A stretch of DNA of 64,000 bases from Chytridium lagenaria (Eukaryota > Chytridiomycota > Chytridiomycetes > Chytridiales > Chytridiaceae): positions 27,680 to 91,679 of the forward strand of contig JAHLKC010000154.1 in the NCBI GenBank assembly GCA_025449115.1, read 5' to 3'. The notes under the pieces are model-generated. The model saw only the letters and a list, made by a program, of their open reading frames with translations. It had not been told where the DNA came from and did no database searches. Shown piece after piece: positions 1 through 11,957 of the stretch; position 1 is the first letter of the stretch, and each line of letters opens with the position of its first letter. The position numbers and the translations under genes are program-made.

Positions 1-3000
1 CTCATGGCTGTCGGTGTTTGTGTAGGGAAAACCGTCGGGGTCCTGATCCCACGGTGTATCGAGTTCCCTTTGTCCAATCTTGCGATTTTGAAAGCTGGTG
101 GGGCTTTTGTCCCTCTCGACCCCAAGTTCCCGATCGAGCGTCTGAAGTTTATGATGCAGAATGCTAACGTAGCAGCGCTTGTCACTCTGAAGAATGAGAC
201 CGAAAAGGTCAAGGCTTTAGAGTTATGTGATATGCCAGTCGTATACGTCGACGGAGGTTCTGAGAAGGATGGCGACAGATTGGTTTTAGAAGTCGGGGCT
301 AAGCATAAGCCCAAGGGATCTGATACTGCTTGCATCATTTACACGTCTGGATCCACCGGAAAGCCAAAGGGCGTTCCTCTCCCGCATATTGGTCTTACTA
401 ATGTCACATATGGCCACCCAGAGGTCGTTGGGGCAGGAGAGCAAATCCGCGTGGCTCAAAGCTTGTCGATTGGTTTCGATGCTTGTCAATTAGAAATTTG
501 GTCGACGTTGTCTCATGGTGGCTGCCTCGTTCTGCGTAATGATGATGCCGGTCTTGACTTCTTCAAGACTGTCGATTGTATGTCTATCACGCCGACCGGT
601 CTTTCCTATCTCGAGGACCCTTCAGACTACCCGAACTTAAAGCATATAATGGTATGCGGTGAAGCATGCTCGATGGCGCTTAAGAACAAGTGGGCCAATC
701 GTGTGACATTATATAACTGCTGTGGACCATCTGAAATATCAATTATCACGCACTCTGGTCGCATGAGACTTTCGGACAAATGCTGCCCGATTGGGGTGGT
801 CTGTCAGAACGCCACAGCATACGTGCTGGACAAGAATATGCGGCAGGTTCCCTTTGGATGCTTTGGTGATGTTTATAATGGTGGAATGGGCGTATCCCAA
901 GGCTACCTTGATTTACCTGAGCTTACTGCCGACAGATTTATGGCAGATCCTTTCTCTACTACTCCATCAGCTAGAATGTTCCGATCGGGTGATTTGGGTA
1001 GAATGCTGCCTACCGGACATTTTGATCTAGCTGGTAGGTTAGATCATCAAGTCAAGTTCAAGGGATACCGTATTGAGCTTGACGAGGTTGCGTCTGCTAT
1101 CATGAATCATCCGAAGGTTTCAGCCGCTTCGGTCATCCTTAAGGATAAGACCCACTTAATCGGATTCTACTCGCCTCCTGGTCTCACTACTGACGAGCTA
1201 AGCGATTTTGTGTCAAAATTCCTACCTCCTTTCATGGTTCCTTCTATCTTCGTTGGTCTTGAGGATATGCCGACGAACGCCAACGGGAAAACAGATAAGC
1301 TGGTAAATTAATACTTCTTTCTTGCTAAGTTCGTCTATAAGAGCAGCTTTTAATGGGTTGAATCTAGGTTTTATCAGCTTTACCAGTAGTATTGGAGGTT
1401 GAGGATTTATCCGATGATCAAGAGCGTGAAATGGCGCGCGTGTGGTCCGAAGTTTTGAACGTTCCTATCGACACAATTGGTAGAAACACGTCCTTTTTTG
1501 CATTAGGAGGTGACTCGTTGAACGTCATTAAAGTCATCGCCGCGTTGAAGTTGAGCGGCTGGAAGGTCACAGCAGCTGAAATGTTTAAACATCAAGTTCT
1601 GTCGCGGATTGTTACGTCTGAAAATATGTTTTCTGCTTCTTTGAATGGTTCTGACTGGCCGTCTGCGACAATAAGGTATATTTCGGCGTTTGTCCTTTTT
1701 ATTTCTTGTTTTAATTTCTAAATAATATTTCTTATAGCGTCGAGGCCAATCAAGAAATTAAAAGTACTTGGTCCTTAGCTAAGGAGCACCCCGACATTGA
1801 CTTCGATGCTTATCCAGCCACACCACTTCAGTTTGGAATGGTTCTTTCGACGATACTCGATAAGACCTCTTATATAAGCCATACTGTCTGGAAAACCTCA
1901 AGCTCTTTCGAATCGTCGAGGCTTCACGACGCCTTTATCCAAGTGTTGAATTCCCATTCGATCCTGCGTACCAGCTTTGTGGAAACATCCTCTGATGGAA
2001 TTTGTCAAGCAGTCTGGCCCAATGCAGAGTTTGCCAAGGTCGAAACTTGCACTTCGGATATAAAGGAATTTTTGAAGGCGGATAAGGATGTCGGGTTCGA
2101 GTTGAACGGAAATCCTTGGGTCCGCTTATCAGTTGTGCAAGATCAACATGATCAATACGTTGTTCTTGTTGTCCATCATGCACTCTACGACGGTTGGTCG
2201 CTCCCCAAGATTACACGGTCACTGCTGACGGCCTACAATGGTGGTGAGATTACTACCGGCCCCAGCTTTCGAAAAGTCGTTGATTATATTTACGCTCAAG
2301 ATTCAAGTGTTTCCGAGTCATTCTGGCGATGCTATATGAACAGCATAGAGCCATCGATACTTCCGTGTCCTGGATACAAGGACGAGAAGGCTGTGGATGC
2401 CAACAACGTGGATATTGTTCTAAACGTGGAAGAACTTCAGAGCGCTGCCAAGAAGGCGGGAATCACATTGGCGGTTTTATTAAAGTCGGCATGGGCATTG
2501 ACTTTACGGAAGTACCGCGAGAGAACGATGTCATCTTTGGACAAGTTCTCGCTGGGCGTGACGCTGCCGTTGATCAAATTGAAAGGTAATAGTTATATCT
2601 TCTCGTTGCTTTTGTTTGTTCTTTTCTCAGTTCGTCTCTTTTTAACCTTATCTTAATTACAATTATTCTTTACAGCATCGTTGGCCCGACTCTTAATACA
2701 GTACCTTGTCGTGTGACGTTTAACGACGAAGACACGATAGCTTCTGCTCTGCGCCAAGTCCAAACTCAGCACGGAACGATGCTTCCCCACTCTCACTGCA
2801 GTCTGACCGACATTCAAAGATGGTCCGAAACGCCTTCATCGAAGAAGCTGTTCAACACGCTCTTTGTGTTCGAAAACCTTCCCACTTCTCAAACGTCGAC
2901 CAAACGTCATGATGGTTCCCTCATCCCAGCCAACATCGGTATCCGCCACTCAACCTCGTCGTACACTTTCGAGCTTCTCCTCTTCCCATCGTCGACTTCC

Positions 3001-5815
3001 ATCAGAATATGTGCAAATTTCAACAACGAGGAACTCTCAGTCTCTGATGCTCAAACTATTCTAGCAGAGTACAACAATACCATCTCGCAGATCTGCAACG
3101 CTTTGCAAACTGAAGGGGCGAAGGTGGAGTCTGTTTGGGAACTCTCGCTTGAACAGCAGTCTGCCATCTCCAAGTTGAGCAAGGGTCCCGAGGTTGAACT
3201 TCCTTTCGAGCTTCTCCATCAAGGTTTCGAGCACTACGCTTCGGTTCACCCTGATTGGCTCGCGGTGGAACATAAGCTCAAGGCTGTGAGCTATGGTCAC
3301 TTGAATAACCGGGCGACTGCGATTGCAAAGCAGCTCTTAAGCGCCGGCGTTTGCGTCGGAAAGAATGTTGGTGTTCTTATCCCACGTTGCATTGAATTCC
3401 CATTATCGAACCTTGCAATTCTGAAGACTGGCGGTACATTTGTCCCTCTCGACCCAAAGTTCCCAAGCGACCGTTTGAAATTTATGATCGAGAATGCTGG
3501 TGTGTCGGCATTAGTAACCCTAGAGAGTCAAGTCGAAAAGGTCAAGTCTTTGGAGCTGAACGACTTACCGGTCATCTACGTCGACACAATCTTAGCAGAG
3601 GACGGCGAGGGTTTGGTGTTAGAACTTGAGGCAAAGCATCAGGCTAAAGGATCTGACACCGCCTTCATCATCTACACATCCGGATCTACTGGAAAGCCCA
3701 AGGGCGTACCCGTTCCGCACATCGGTGCCGTCAACATCACGGTCGGACATCCAGAGGTCTTTGGTGTTGGAGAACAAGTCCGAGTGGCTCAAACTTTCTC
3801 CATTGGTTTCGATGCTTGCCAAGAAGAGACATGGTCGACGTTGGCGTATGGTGGATGTCTTGTTCTGCGAGACGACGACGCCGGTACCGAGTTTTTCAAG
3901 ACAGTTGACAGTCTTTGCATTACTCCCACGGGTCTATCTCATCTGGAAGATCCTTCGGATTATTTGAACTTGAAACATATCATGGTTAGCGGAGAAGCTT
4001 GCTCGGTGGCGCTCAAGAACAAGTGGGTGGATTGCGTAAAGACGTTCTATAACTGTTATGGACCGTCTGAGATATCCTTCATCTCTCATGCCAGCCCGAT
4101 GAAGGTATCAAAGCAGTGCCCTATCGGTGTGGTCTGTCAAAACGCGACATCATACGTTCTCGACAAAAACATGCGCCAAGTTCCGTTTGGATGTTTCGGT
4201 GACGTTTATGCCGGTGGGGTGGGTGTTTCCCAAGGCTATCTTGGGTTGCCGACGTTGAATGCAGAAAGGTTTATCGCCGATCCGTTCTCCAGCGTGGCAT
4301 CTGCCCGGATGTTCCGAACGGGTGATCTTGGATGCATACGTCCGAACGGAGAATTTGAGTATGCTGGACGTTTGGATGATCAAGTCAATTCAAGGGATAT
4401 CGTATTGAGCTTGATGAGATTTCGTCTGCGATTATGAATCATTCGAAGGTTTCGACAGCTGCTGTTATTCTCAAGGATAACACCCATTTGATTGGTTATT
4501 ACTCGCCTCCTGGTCTTGCTACCGAGGAGTTGAGGGACTTCGTTTCGGGATTCCTTCCTGCATTCATGGTTCCCTCAATCTTTGTTGGTCTTAATGATAT
4601 GCCTGCTAATGTGAACGGGAAGACAGATAAGCAGGTATGAAGATAGCCTCATCGTCTTTGTTTTTATATGAACACTTAACTAATTTTGGTATTTTATTTT
4701 AAAAAAAGGCTTTATCTGCCCTCCACATAACCTTCGAACAACAATCCCCTGTTTCGGCGGCCGAAAAGAAAATGGCCGCACTTTGGTCCAGCGTATTAAG
4801 AATACCGATAGATCTAATCTCCCGTGACTCCTCCTTCTTTGAGCTTGGAGGCGACTCCCTTAGCAGTATCAAGCTTCTTAAGAGAATCAACGACGAGTTC
4901 CCCGATGCCGATATTGGCCATGCCGTCTTCTTCAAGTACCCTATTCTTTCAGCATTATCGCTTCTTGCGATTAACGCGGATATTCCGGATTTGCCAGCTG
5001 CAAAGGAGCCGAGTTCGACTGGTTACAACATTGTTTGTTTACATGGTCAAGGATCTAATCCTATACACATGGAGCATCAGTTAGCGACGCTTAAGAAGAT
5101 TCTGGGAGACAAAGTTAACTTCATTTTTATTCAAGCGCCTCTTCCCGTGTCAAAGTCACGTAAGTTGACTCAACCTATACTTTTCTTTCTACGTTTGATA
5201 TCCTCCCGGAAAATGACTACATCAATACATACAGACTTGAGCCAATATTACGACGACATGGAATGGTTTGAATGGATGACGCATAACCTCAAGGTCCAGT
5301 TGTGGAATCCATGATCAACTACGTTCTCGAAAAAATGGCCACCATCAACCGAATCGACGGACTCCTCGGCTTCTCTCAAGGCGCGATCCTCGTCAGCATG
5401 CTCGACAGAATGGCGATCCAAGGCAAATGCGACCGTTTGTGGCGTTTCAGTGTCCTTTGTTCCGCCGTCTCCCTGCCATCCTCCCGTCTTCCACCCTCAT
5501 CGCTTGGTCTCACTTCATCGTATCTGCGACGTCAGCTGCTGAACGTGCCATCTATTCATGTTTGGGGTGCAAAGGAAGATCCGAGTTTCATGCGGGTTTG
5601 AAGGGGCAGTATTTACCGGAACGGGTCATGGCGTGCAGCATTCCGGAGGGCATGATCTTCCGACTGATGAGACGTCGGCTCAAGCTTTAGCTCATGCGAT
5701 TCTGCAGATTGCGGAGAATGCAGCTGCAGTTGTTAAGGTTGGGAAGAGGAGGACGATTAAAATGTCGTTTTTGAAGTACGTGCAGAGGTGTATGACTTTT
5801 GAAAAGGAGGGTTGA
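1..5815 (+). CDS. Nonribosomal peptide synthetase, 3' part: A-T-C-A-T plus FSH1-like hydrolase
   Basis: Multimodular enzyme that activates amino acids as adenylates, loads them on carrier domains and condenses them. The 5' end lies outside the window. A domain 1 (1-1302) shows YTSGSTGKPKG, GPSE, RSGDLGR, KFKGYRIELDE and NGKTDK. An intron at 1303-1367 leads to carrier T1 (LGGDSL). After the intron at 1676-1737 comes a condensation domain with HHALYDG; another intron lies near 2587-2676. A domain 2 (about 3180-4634) has the same motifs, and an intron at 4635-4708 leads to T2 (LGGDSLSS). The C-terminus is an FSH1-type alpha/beta hydrolase with nucleophile motif GFSQG (5368-5382) and GGHDLP (His at 5651), placed where a thioesterase usually sits; release of the product is inferred. 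Reading frame breaks by about one base occur near 2522, 4387, 5295 and 5592. The family call is firm; intactness is doubtful. Confidence 0.9.
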
Positions 5816-6735
5816 AGGGAGGGGGGCGAAAGGATACCTCTTTTTGTCATTTGTGAACCCGGTTTTTTCTTTTGTCTGTCTATGTTAATTCTATTTTTCA
5901 GTTATAACTTTTTTCGGTTCTTTCTTTATCATTTTTAATTCAAGTTCAAAGCGCATATATATTGCTTATCAAACTTATGATTGTACGTGCCAAAAAAAAA
6001 AAAAATAATAAATAAATGTTAAATAAAAATATAACTTGTAATAACGTTTATCATCATCAGCATGAGCACGCCTGCATTTGGGCTTGGACGATTCCCAGAC
6101 GCTTCGAGCTATGTACCCGAAAAAAGAAAACAGAGGGAAGAAGGAAGATTACCGCGCGAACTCGAAAAAAACAAAAGAAGTAAAACTAGATGCAAGCACT
6201 GAAGAAACAAGGACATTAGTCAGGTGCTTCTGGAGTGATGTCTTCAGGATAACCAACCTGCTTTTTGGTAGAACTCCAAGAGTTCTAATCGACTGGAAGA
6301 CCGATACAAACCTTCAGTTGTATAAAGAATGGACGATTGACTGGCAGTCGGCAGAGCACCGTTGGTGCTGAGCGAAAGAAAAGTTCGCAGTGAGCGAATA
6401 GATCAGCTTTATCGGCACCCTGGGCTGACCGACGACCCAAACACGTGTACTCATGCATCTCAAAATGTTTCAGATAGAGAAATCTCATAACCCGCTTGGT
6501 GTTGAATGGACTTTAAAACATCTGCCTTACGTTACTTATATTTTTACTGGACCGCGAAAGCCTAGCAACCTCATCTGTCACAAAACACCCTCCCCGTCAG
6601 TTCTAAACGTCAAAAAACAATAAGAAAAAAAAGCCCATCGCACACCACAATGACAGAATGAGCTTCTAAATAAAAATAAAATGTATGAGCGCTTCAATAC
6701 AACAATAACCTCCCCAATAAAAAAAGATAAGTTAT
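5816..6735. other. Intergenic, no supported gene
   Basis: A-rich spacer between the convergent NRPS and first MscL gene, with A/T runs near 5990-6030. A 97-codon plus-strand frame at 6078-6371 has no recognisable domain and lysine-rich composition, so I do not call it a gene. Confidence 0.6.
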
Positions 6736-8179
6736 TTATATCGTCATCCCCTTTGGCTTCTCTTTCACCTCTTCCAAAACCTCCAATTCATCTCCCGTCA
6801 TCAACTCTGGTGACGTCGTCTCCCCGACTTGACTCGGCTTCCGTCTCGGTTTTTTGAAAGCCCCAGGAAGGCTTGTGAGCACCGCGAGCGACATGTGTCT
6901 AGGTGGTGCATCTGGGATAGTGGAATCGTCGAATTCATGAGAGCACCATTTACAGACATGGGCGTTAGCAGAGACTTCTTCGTCGCTGTGTTGAAGATAC
7001 GTTAATAGATGAGCGGGGTAAGGTGTGGACATAAAGGAAAACGTACCATCTCGGACACGGCTTTCGTTTACCGCCACCGTGTTTTCGGAGGAAGGTGGCG
7101 GCGTAGACTTTGACGAGGAAGAAGACGACAAAGGAGATCATTAGGACGTTGATGCAGACTTGGATGAAACTTCCCCTATAAAAGAACGTGTTTGCTTTTT
7201 AATGTTGTTCGCAAGGTCAAGGAAAAGAAAGGAAAAAAAAAACATCGAATCGCGAGGGAAAGAAATTATATACCAGTTGAATGTGACCGCTCCATCAGCT
7301 GTTTATCAGATAAACAAAAAATGATTTGAATACAATGAACAAGATAAAGAGAAGCAACACAAACCATTCGCTAACGCTACCGTTCCATATCCGCTCTGCG
7401 ACCCAACTTTACAATCAGGATTTGTAGCGTTCTTGCCGCATCTTAGTACAATAAAGGCGTTGATCAAGTTGGCCTGCAGTACGTTTCGTCAATATCAAAG
7501 TAACGCTAGAGAAAAAAGGGGGGAAAAAATGAATGGAAAATATAAAGGTCTTACATCAATCGCTAATCCAATAATGGGGGCAACAAGATCATTGACGATG
7601 GAATTGATTAAAAGGGTGAACGCACCACCAAGAACAATACCTACACAAAGAAAAGAAAAAAAAGCAAAAAGAAAGTTTAAAACCGCCGTCAACCTCACCG
7701 CAGAAAACCACATAAAAGACTCCACGCATAGAGCAACACCACCAAAAAAAAGACCAGGGTAAAGTTAAAACAAAAATCTCACCAACAGCTAAATCCACTA
7801 CCGCTCCCTGTCTCAAAAAATTCCCAAAATCATCCCACACCGATCCCAACGCCCCTCCCGTTTTTTTAAACCCTTGCCCAACAGCCATCCCCGCTTTTCC
7901 AATATTCTTGCCAACTATCACACCGCCTTTTGCGAGTTTCTTGTGGGCCCCTCGGAATCCCTTTTTGCGTTTTCGCGCACCACCTTCACCTGACGAAGTG
8001 AGGGAGTCGTCAACGATCGAGGATGGGGTTGAGGTGGGGAGGTTGGAGACTTGACGCGGGGAGGAGGAGAAGGTGGATGTTGAGGGGTTGAGTTCGATGG
8101 TGTCTGTGGGTGGAGGTGTTGGGTTGCGGGATGTGAAAGTTGAGGAGGACATGTCGGAGACGATCTTAAAGTCGGACAT
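6736..8179 (-). CDS. MscL-type large-conductance mechanosensitive channel, copy A
   Basis: Homolog of the bacterial MscL pore, which opens under membrane tension to release solutes. Copy A is the only intact member of the trio. Its N-terminal 115 or so residues are Ser/Pro-rich, then basic. TM1 has the MscL signature in two exons: RQGAVVDLAVG, then IVLGGAFTLLINSIVNDLV. The intron between them is 7641-7782. The periplasmic-type loop has two cysteines (LRCGKNATNPDC) in exon 7365-7473. A short exon encodes DGAVTFNW, followed by TM2 (FIQVCINVLMISFVVFFLV). The tail joins across an intron to give CPRC, ten residues, CKWC, a probable zinc ribbon. The last 60 residues are unique to this copy. Membrane location in this fungus (plasma membrane or organelle) is unknown. 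A later start at 8149 is possible. Confidence 0.88.
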
Positions 8180-9000
8180 AAAAAGATGTTTTTTGGAATG
8201 CCTTTTTTTCTGGATGGAGGTGGTGTGAAGTTGTGATTGTTGTGTGATGCGGTGTGAGATGGCGATTAGTATGTGTGAGGGGGTGTTGATGGGAGGCGAG
8301 AGACCACGGTGAGAATCAAAAGGATCTTAAGGGAGACGGAAGACGGTCAGTGGGTGTAACAATTCCAGAACAAGCTAAATTTCTTTTTGGTGACGGTGAC
8401 AATCATGACAATCATTGCTGGGAGGTCATTGCTGGGAGGTGTCAATGACGGCGGTGTCAATAGCAGAAGGTTGGCTTCACACGAACTGTTGAGCTACCGA
8501 GCAGCGAACCCGGTTGAAAAGGGTAAAGGTAAAAGCTACAACTGCGTATGATTCTATACGCCAAACCAACGTACGAATCCACATATATTAAAAGCACAAC
8601 AATGGTCCAAAAAATGAACCGTAAGAAAAAACGGAAAACACAGAAAAAGAAAGCATCCTACAAACGAAAAAGCACACACACACACACACGCACAATTAAG
8701 AAAAAAAAAGGAACCGCAAAAAACGCTACAAAATAAATAAAGAAAAAAAGCTTGAGCCCTATAGCTGATTCCCCAAAAGGGGCGTCCACTGCATGAGGAT
8801 AGGATTAGATTCCGTTCTAAAGAGTTTGAGAAACGACAAAAAGAAAGCTTGGAGAATGAGGATTTCTACGAGAGAGAGGAAAAAGTCGCTTGGTCATGGA
8901 GATTCTTGTGAAATATGTCGAAAAGGTCGCGGAGGTGTTGGAGAATAGGTGAGGGTCTTTTTTTGAAAAACAAACCTCAAGCGTTATTGGCGTGTGGATT
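8180..9000. other. Spacer upstream of MscL copy A
   Basis: No gene seen. It holds a perfect 14-bp tandem duplication (8413-8440), an (AC)n tract near 8674-8690 and a strongly A/G-rich stretch at about 8590-8760. It should contain the promoter of copy A and the 3' end of copy B transcripts. Confidence 0.6.
8413..8440. repeat. 14-bp tandem duplication
   Basis: The unit cattgctgggaggt occurs twice back to back without mismatch, about 230 bp upstream of the start codon of MscL copy A. It looks like a recent slippage or duplication event; no function is evident. Confidence 0.9.
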
Positions 9001-9826
9001 TTAGTCACGCTTGTCGGCGTTGGTGCCAGAGACGAGGAACGGGGTCTCCTCGATCTTTTCTTGATGAGAGCCACAGAATTTGCATTTGACGGCGTCCTTG
9101 TGGATATCCTCCATGCTGCAAAGAAAAAAGAAAATATCAATATTTGGTATTATTTTTAAAAAAATAAAAACTCTGACTAAAAAAAAGGAAATGGCACACC
9201 GGTACTCACCAAAATTCACAGGCCCTAGTGGTCTTTGGTGCTTCCTCCTTCTTCCTCAAGAAAGCCGCCGAGTACCCCTTCACGACAAAGAACACAATCA
9301 AAGCAATAAGCACAAAGTTGATACAGATCTGCACAAAACGACCCCAGTTCCAGGTTAAAGCCCCGGCAGTGTTGGCGATGGCGATGGTGGAGTAGTTTCC
9401 TTGTTTGCCTTCAATGCAATTGGGGTCCTTGATGCCGGCAGCGTTCTTTTTGCACTTGATGACGATGAAAGAGTTTTCCGAGGTTGTTTTCGGTGGCAAG
9501 ACCGATGAGAGGGTGATCAGATCGACGACAAACGAGTTGACGACTGCAGTGGAACGGAAATGAAATTGTTAGGAAGTTGTTTTAATGAAAAGGAATGGTG
9601 CTAAAAGAGTTGTATTATGTTTGTTACTTACTCGCAGTGAAAGCTCCACCAATGATGATACCGACGGCAAGGTCGACAACGTTGCCACGTTGAAGGAATG
9701 CAATGAAATCTTGGCAAGAGAGCTCACTGCCTTTCCAGTCTTTTGAACACCACCCTTGAGCTTGTCAGCAGCGTTGTTGGAATGCATGTCAATGGTGACG
9801 GTGTCGGGGGAGGCAGTCTTAGACAT
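9001..9826 (-). CDS. MscL-type mechanosensitive channel, copy B (frameshifted)
   Basis: Second member of the tandem trio. The start MSKTASPDTVTIDM lies at 9826. TM1 is recognisable as DFIAFLQRGNVVDLAVG then IIIGGAFTA, but in a different frame from the N-terminus, implying one missing base near 9710. Exon 2 begins IVNSFVVDLIT and changes frame near 9513 and back near 9481 before ENSFIVIKC. The loop NCIEGKQGNYST and TM2 (WGRFVQICINFVLIALIVF) are intact. The tail joins over an intron (about 9120-9210) to give CEFC, ten residues, CKFC. Exon borders match copy A around TM1. The frame changes are single-base and sit in short homopolymers, so this is either a decaying copy or a working gene with assembly errors. 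Confidence 0.82.
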
Positions 9827-10578
9827 TGTTCAAGTAGTAAGTAGTTGGTAGGAAGCGGAATAAGTTGTTTTAAAGAATGCTAGATATTGTGAAAATGGCC
9901 CCACGGATGATGTGCCCCCTCTTTTTATATTTTTTGGGAACCCACAGGAAAAAAAAAAAGATTAGAAAAAAAAAAAAGGGAAGACCCATATTTTAGTTTC
10001 AATATCTGGACAAATATGGACAGATTTTATTTATTTTATTATATTTATTTGAAGTGAAGATCGGGACTTGTCAAACAGAATTGTCAATCCTTAAGTTTGT
10101 GTAACTACAAAAGATGAAGTTTTTACATTTACCGAGAGTTTGAGAGTGATACCGACCCCACGGGAGAACGTCATTTGCGACAACCCACCCTTGAAGTGCC
10201 CCTCGGATACCCCATGCCCCTGCGATCAAAAAACAGAAACACTCGTGAGGTGATGGTTTTACTTTTTCATTATTTATTACAAAGGGGAGAAGTGTGCATA
10301 GAAAAGTATAGGAGAAGAAAGGAAGAAATGCATGCGTGGAGAACAAAAAAAGTAGAGAAAGAATAGTGGCGAAAAAAGAGTGACCGTTGAATGTACAGAG
10401 AACGAAAAAGGTCCAAACAAGATATGTATAGAGGAGTTCTCTACTATCCAATCTCATATCCACCAAAAATACACCCAAGCACTTTGACAGGCCACAAGGT
10501 ACGTTATAAATTACAATTTCACATTCAGTCCCCCTTTCCAAGCGATACCCGTACGCCATTCATGGCAAGTGTAATCAC
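9827..10578. other. Spacer between MscL copies B and C
   Basis: About 750 bp, with A/T-rich runs at 9940-10050. Several frames are open for 60-160 codons on both strands (for example minus 10071-10559), but none shows MscL or other recognisable motifs and their composition matches non-coding DNA. Confidence 0.5.
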
Positions 10579-11525
10579 TCAATACTGCTTCTTCCTCTCA
10601 GCGTTACCGTTGCCAGCAAATGGATTCTTGATGTTGCTGAACACGGCAAGGGGGTTTGCGGATGATGAAGGAGCGGCTCCAGGTTCTTCTTCTTTGGGGA
10701 TCTGCTCGGCTGTGCAGTGCTTGCAGCGGGTGGCGGTTAACTTGATGTCTCGAAACTGCAAAGGTAGAGAGGGTTAGTTTCAAGCGAGGAGACAACAAAA
10801 GAGGAGTATATGAGACTCACCAGAACTGGCAGGCTTGGACTTGACAGGGGGTTTGGGAGCAACACGAAGGAAGGTGGCTCCATAGATTTTAACGAAAAAA
10901 GTAGATGAAGGCGGAGATGATGAGGAAGTTGATGACGGTTTGGATGAATCGACCCCTAATTATAGGTGGTTGATTGTTAGGCTATCATAATGGAGAAGAT
11001 GGTGGGTGAAACTTTGATTTTTACCAGTTGAGAGTGAGGGCACCGGCAGCGTTGGCAGCGGTGACCGTCGAGTAATTTCCTTGTTTACCCTCAATACAGT
11101 TGGGATCTTTTGTTCCATTCACAACCTTACACTTGATGACAACAAAAGTGTTTTCCAAGTTTTTTTCCGTCGCAAGACCAATGATCGGTGTAATAATATC
11201 ATTCACAAGCGAGTTGACGACTACATTGTATAAAAACATCAGTCTGGGCTCTAAAAATCATACATCACTCCCAAACTTACTCGCAGTGAACGCAGCACCC
11301 ATCACCACACCGACAGCGAGGTCAACGACGTTACCACGTTGAGAAAGTTGATGAAATCTTGGGCGACGGAACCCACTGCTTTGCCAGTCTTGCCAAGGCC
11401 TTGACCGACTTTACCCATGTCTTGATTGAACTTTTTGAGACCACGAGGTCTGTCTTGGTTTTGGTCCGTCCGGTGGTGACCTCGATCTGGACGTTGTCGA
11501 TGGTGTCTGGCTTTTGGTTGTTCAT
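10579..11525 (-). CDS. MscL-type mechanosensitive channel, copy C (multiply frameshifted)
   Basis: Third tandem MscL. From the start at 11525 the N-terminus reads MNNQKPDTIDNVQIEV. A basic linker with GLGKTGKAVGSVAQDF follows in a second frame, and TM1 (QRGNVVDLAVGVVMGAAFTA) in a third. The next exon gives VVNSLVNDIITPIIGLATE, ENTFVVIKCK and NCIEGKQGNYST. TM2 is FIQTVINFLIISAFIYF, broken at a T-run near 10887. The tail gives CQFC and, after an intron and one frame correction, ten residues then CKHC. At least four single-base frame changes (about 11418-11470, 11345, 10887, 10840/10757) make this the most damaged copy. Loop and TM2 are closer to copy B than to copy A, suggesting that B and C arose from a later duplication. 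It may be a pseudogene. Confidence 0.78.
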
Positions 11526-11957
11526 GATGGATATATGTTGAAGGTATGCGATGTAGGTAGAGAGTGAAGTGTGTTGAAGGAGCAAGTAGAGTTAGAGCAA
11601 GTCAAATTCCAAGATGTTGACACAGGGCGTTACTGGTGGCAATGGTGATGATGAAGGGGCAATTCTCTTTTAGTCACAACTTTCCAAGCTTGCCGTAAGA
11701 CATGTTTGTCAAAACAAATTTAGTCAGCGCCACAGTAAATTCAATTCTGAATGGAAGATCCCAGAAATGACTTGGTAATTAACGAAAAGTCTGTCATTGC
11801 CGTATTGACATCTGCATTCACGACTAGACAAAAAAAAGCTAAGATAATCGTGATAAAGTGATGTGCATAATTCAAAAAGATATATTTATTGCTCAACTCG
11901 AAATACATGGAGAAAGGCTATTGACTTTTTCAGAAAAAGAAAGGGCCTCTGCGCGCT
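11526..11957. other. Spacer between MscL copy C and the SDR gene
   Basis: About 430 bp upstream of copy C and downstream of the SDR stop codon. I see no open gene, structured repeat or RNA in it. Confidence 0.5.

Noticed and set aside
2700..4640. Programmed ribosomal frameshifting as explanation for the NRPS breaks
   Set aside because: No slippery heptamer is visible at the break near 4387, and the paralogous A domain simply has one more base there; the same kind of break recurs in many genes.
6078..6371. 97-codon plus-strand ORF after the NRPS gene
   Set aside because: No domain, Lys/Arg-rich composition from A-rich DNA, no splice or paralog support; likely chance.
10071..10559. 162-codon minus-strand ORF between MscL copies B and C, considered as a fourth MscL fragment
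   Set aside because: None of the MscL blocks (VVDLAVG, NCIEGKQG, CxxC pairs) is present in any frame; Phe/Leu-rich translation of purine-rich spacer.
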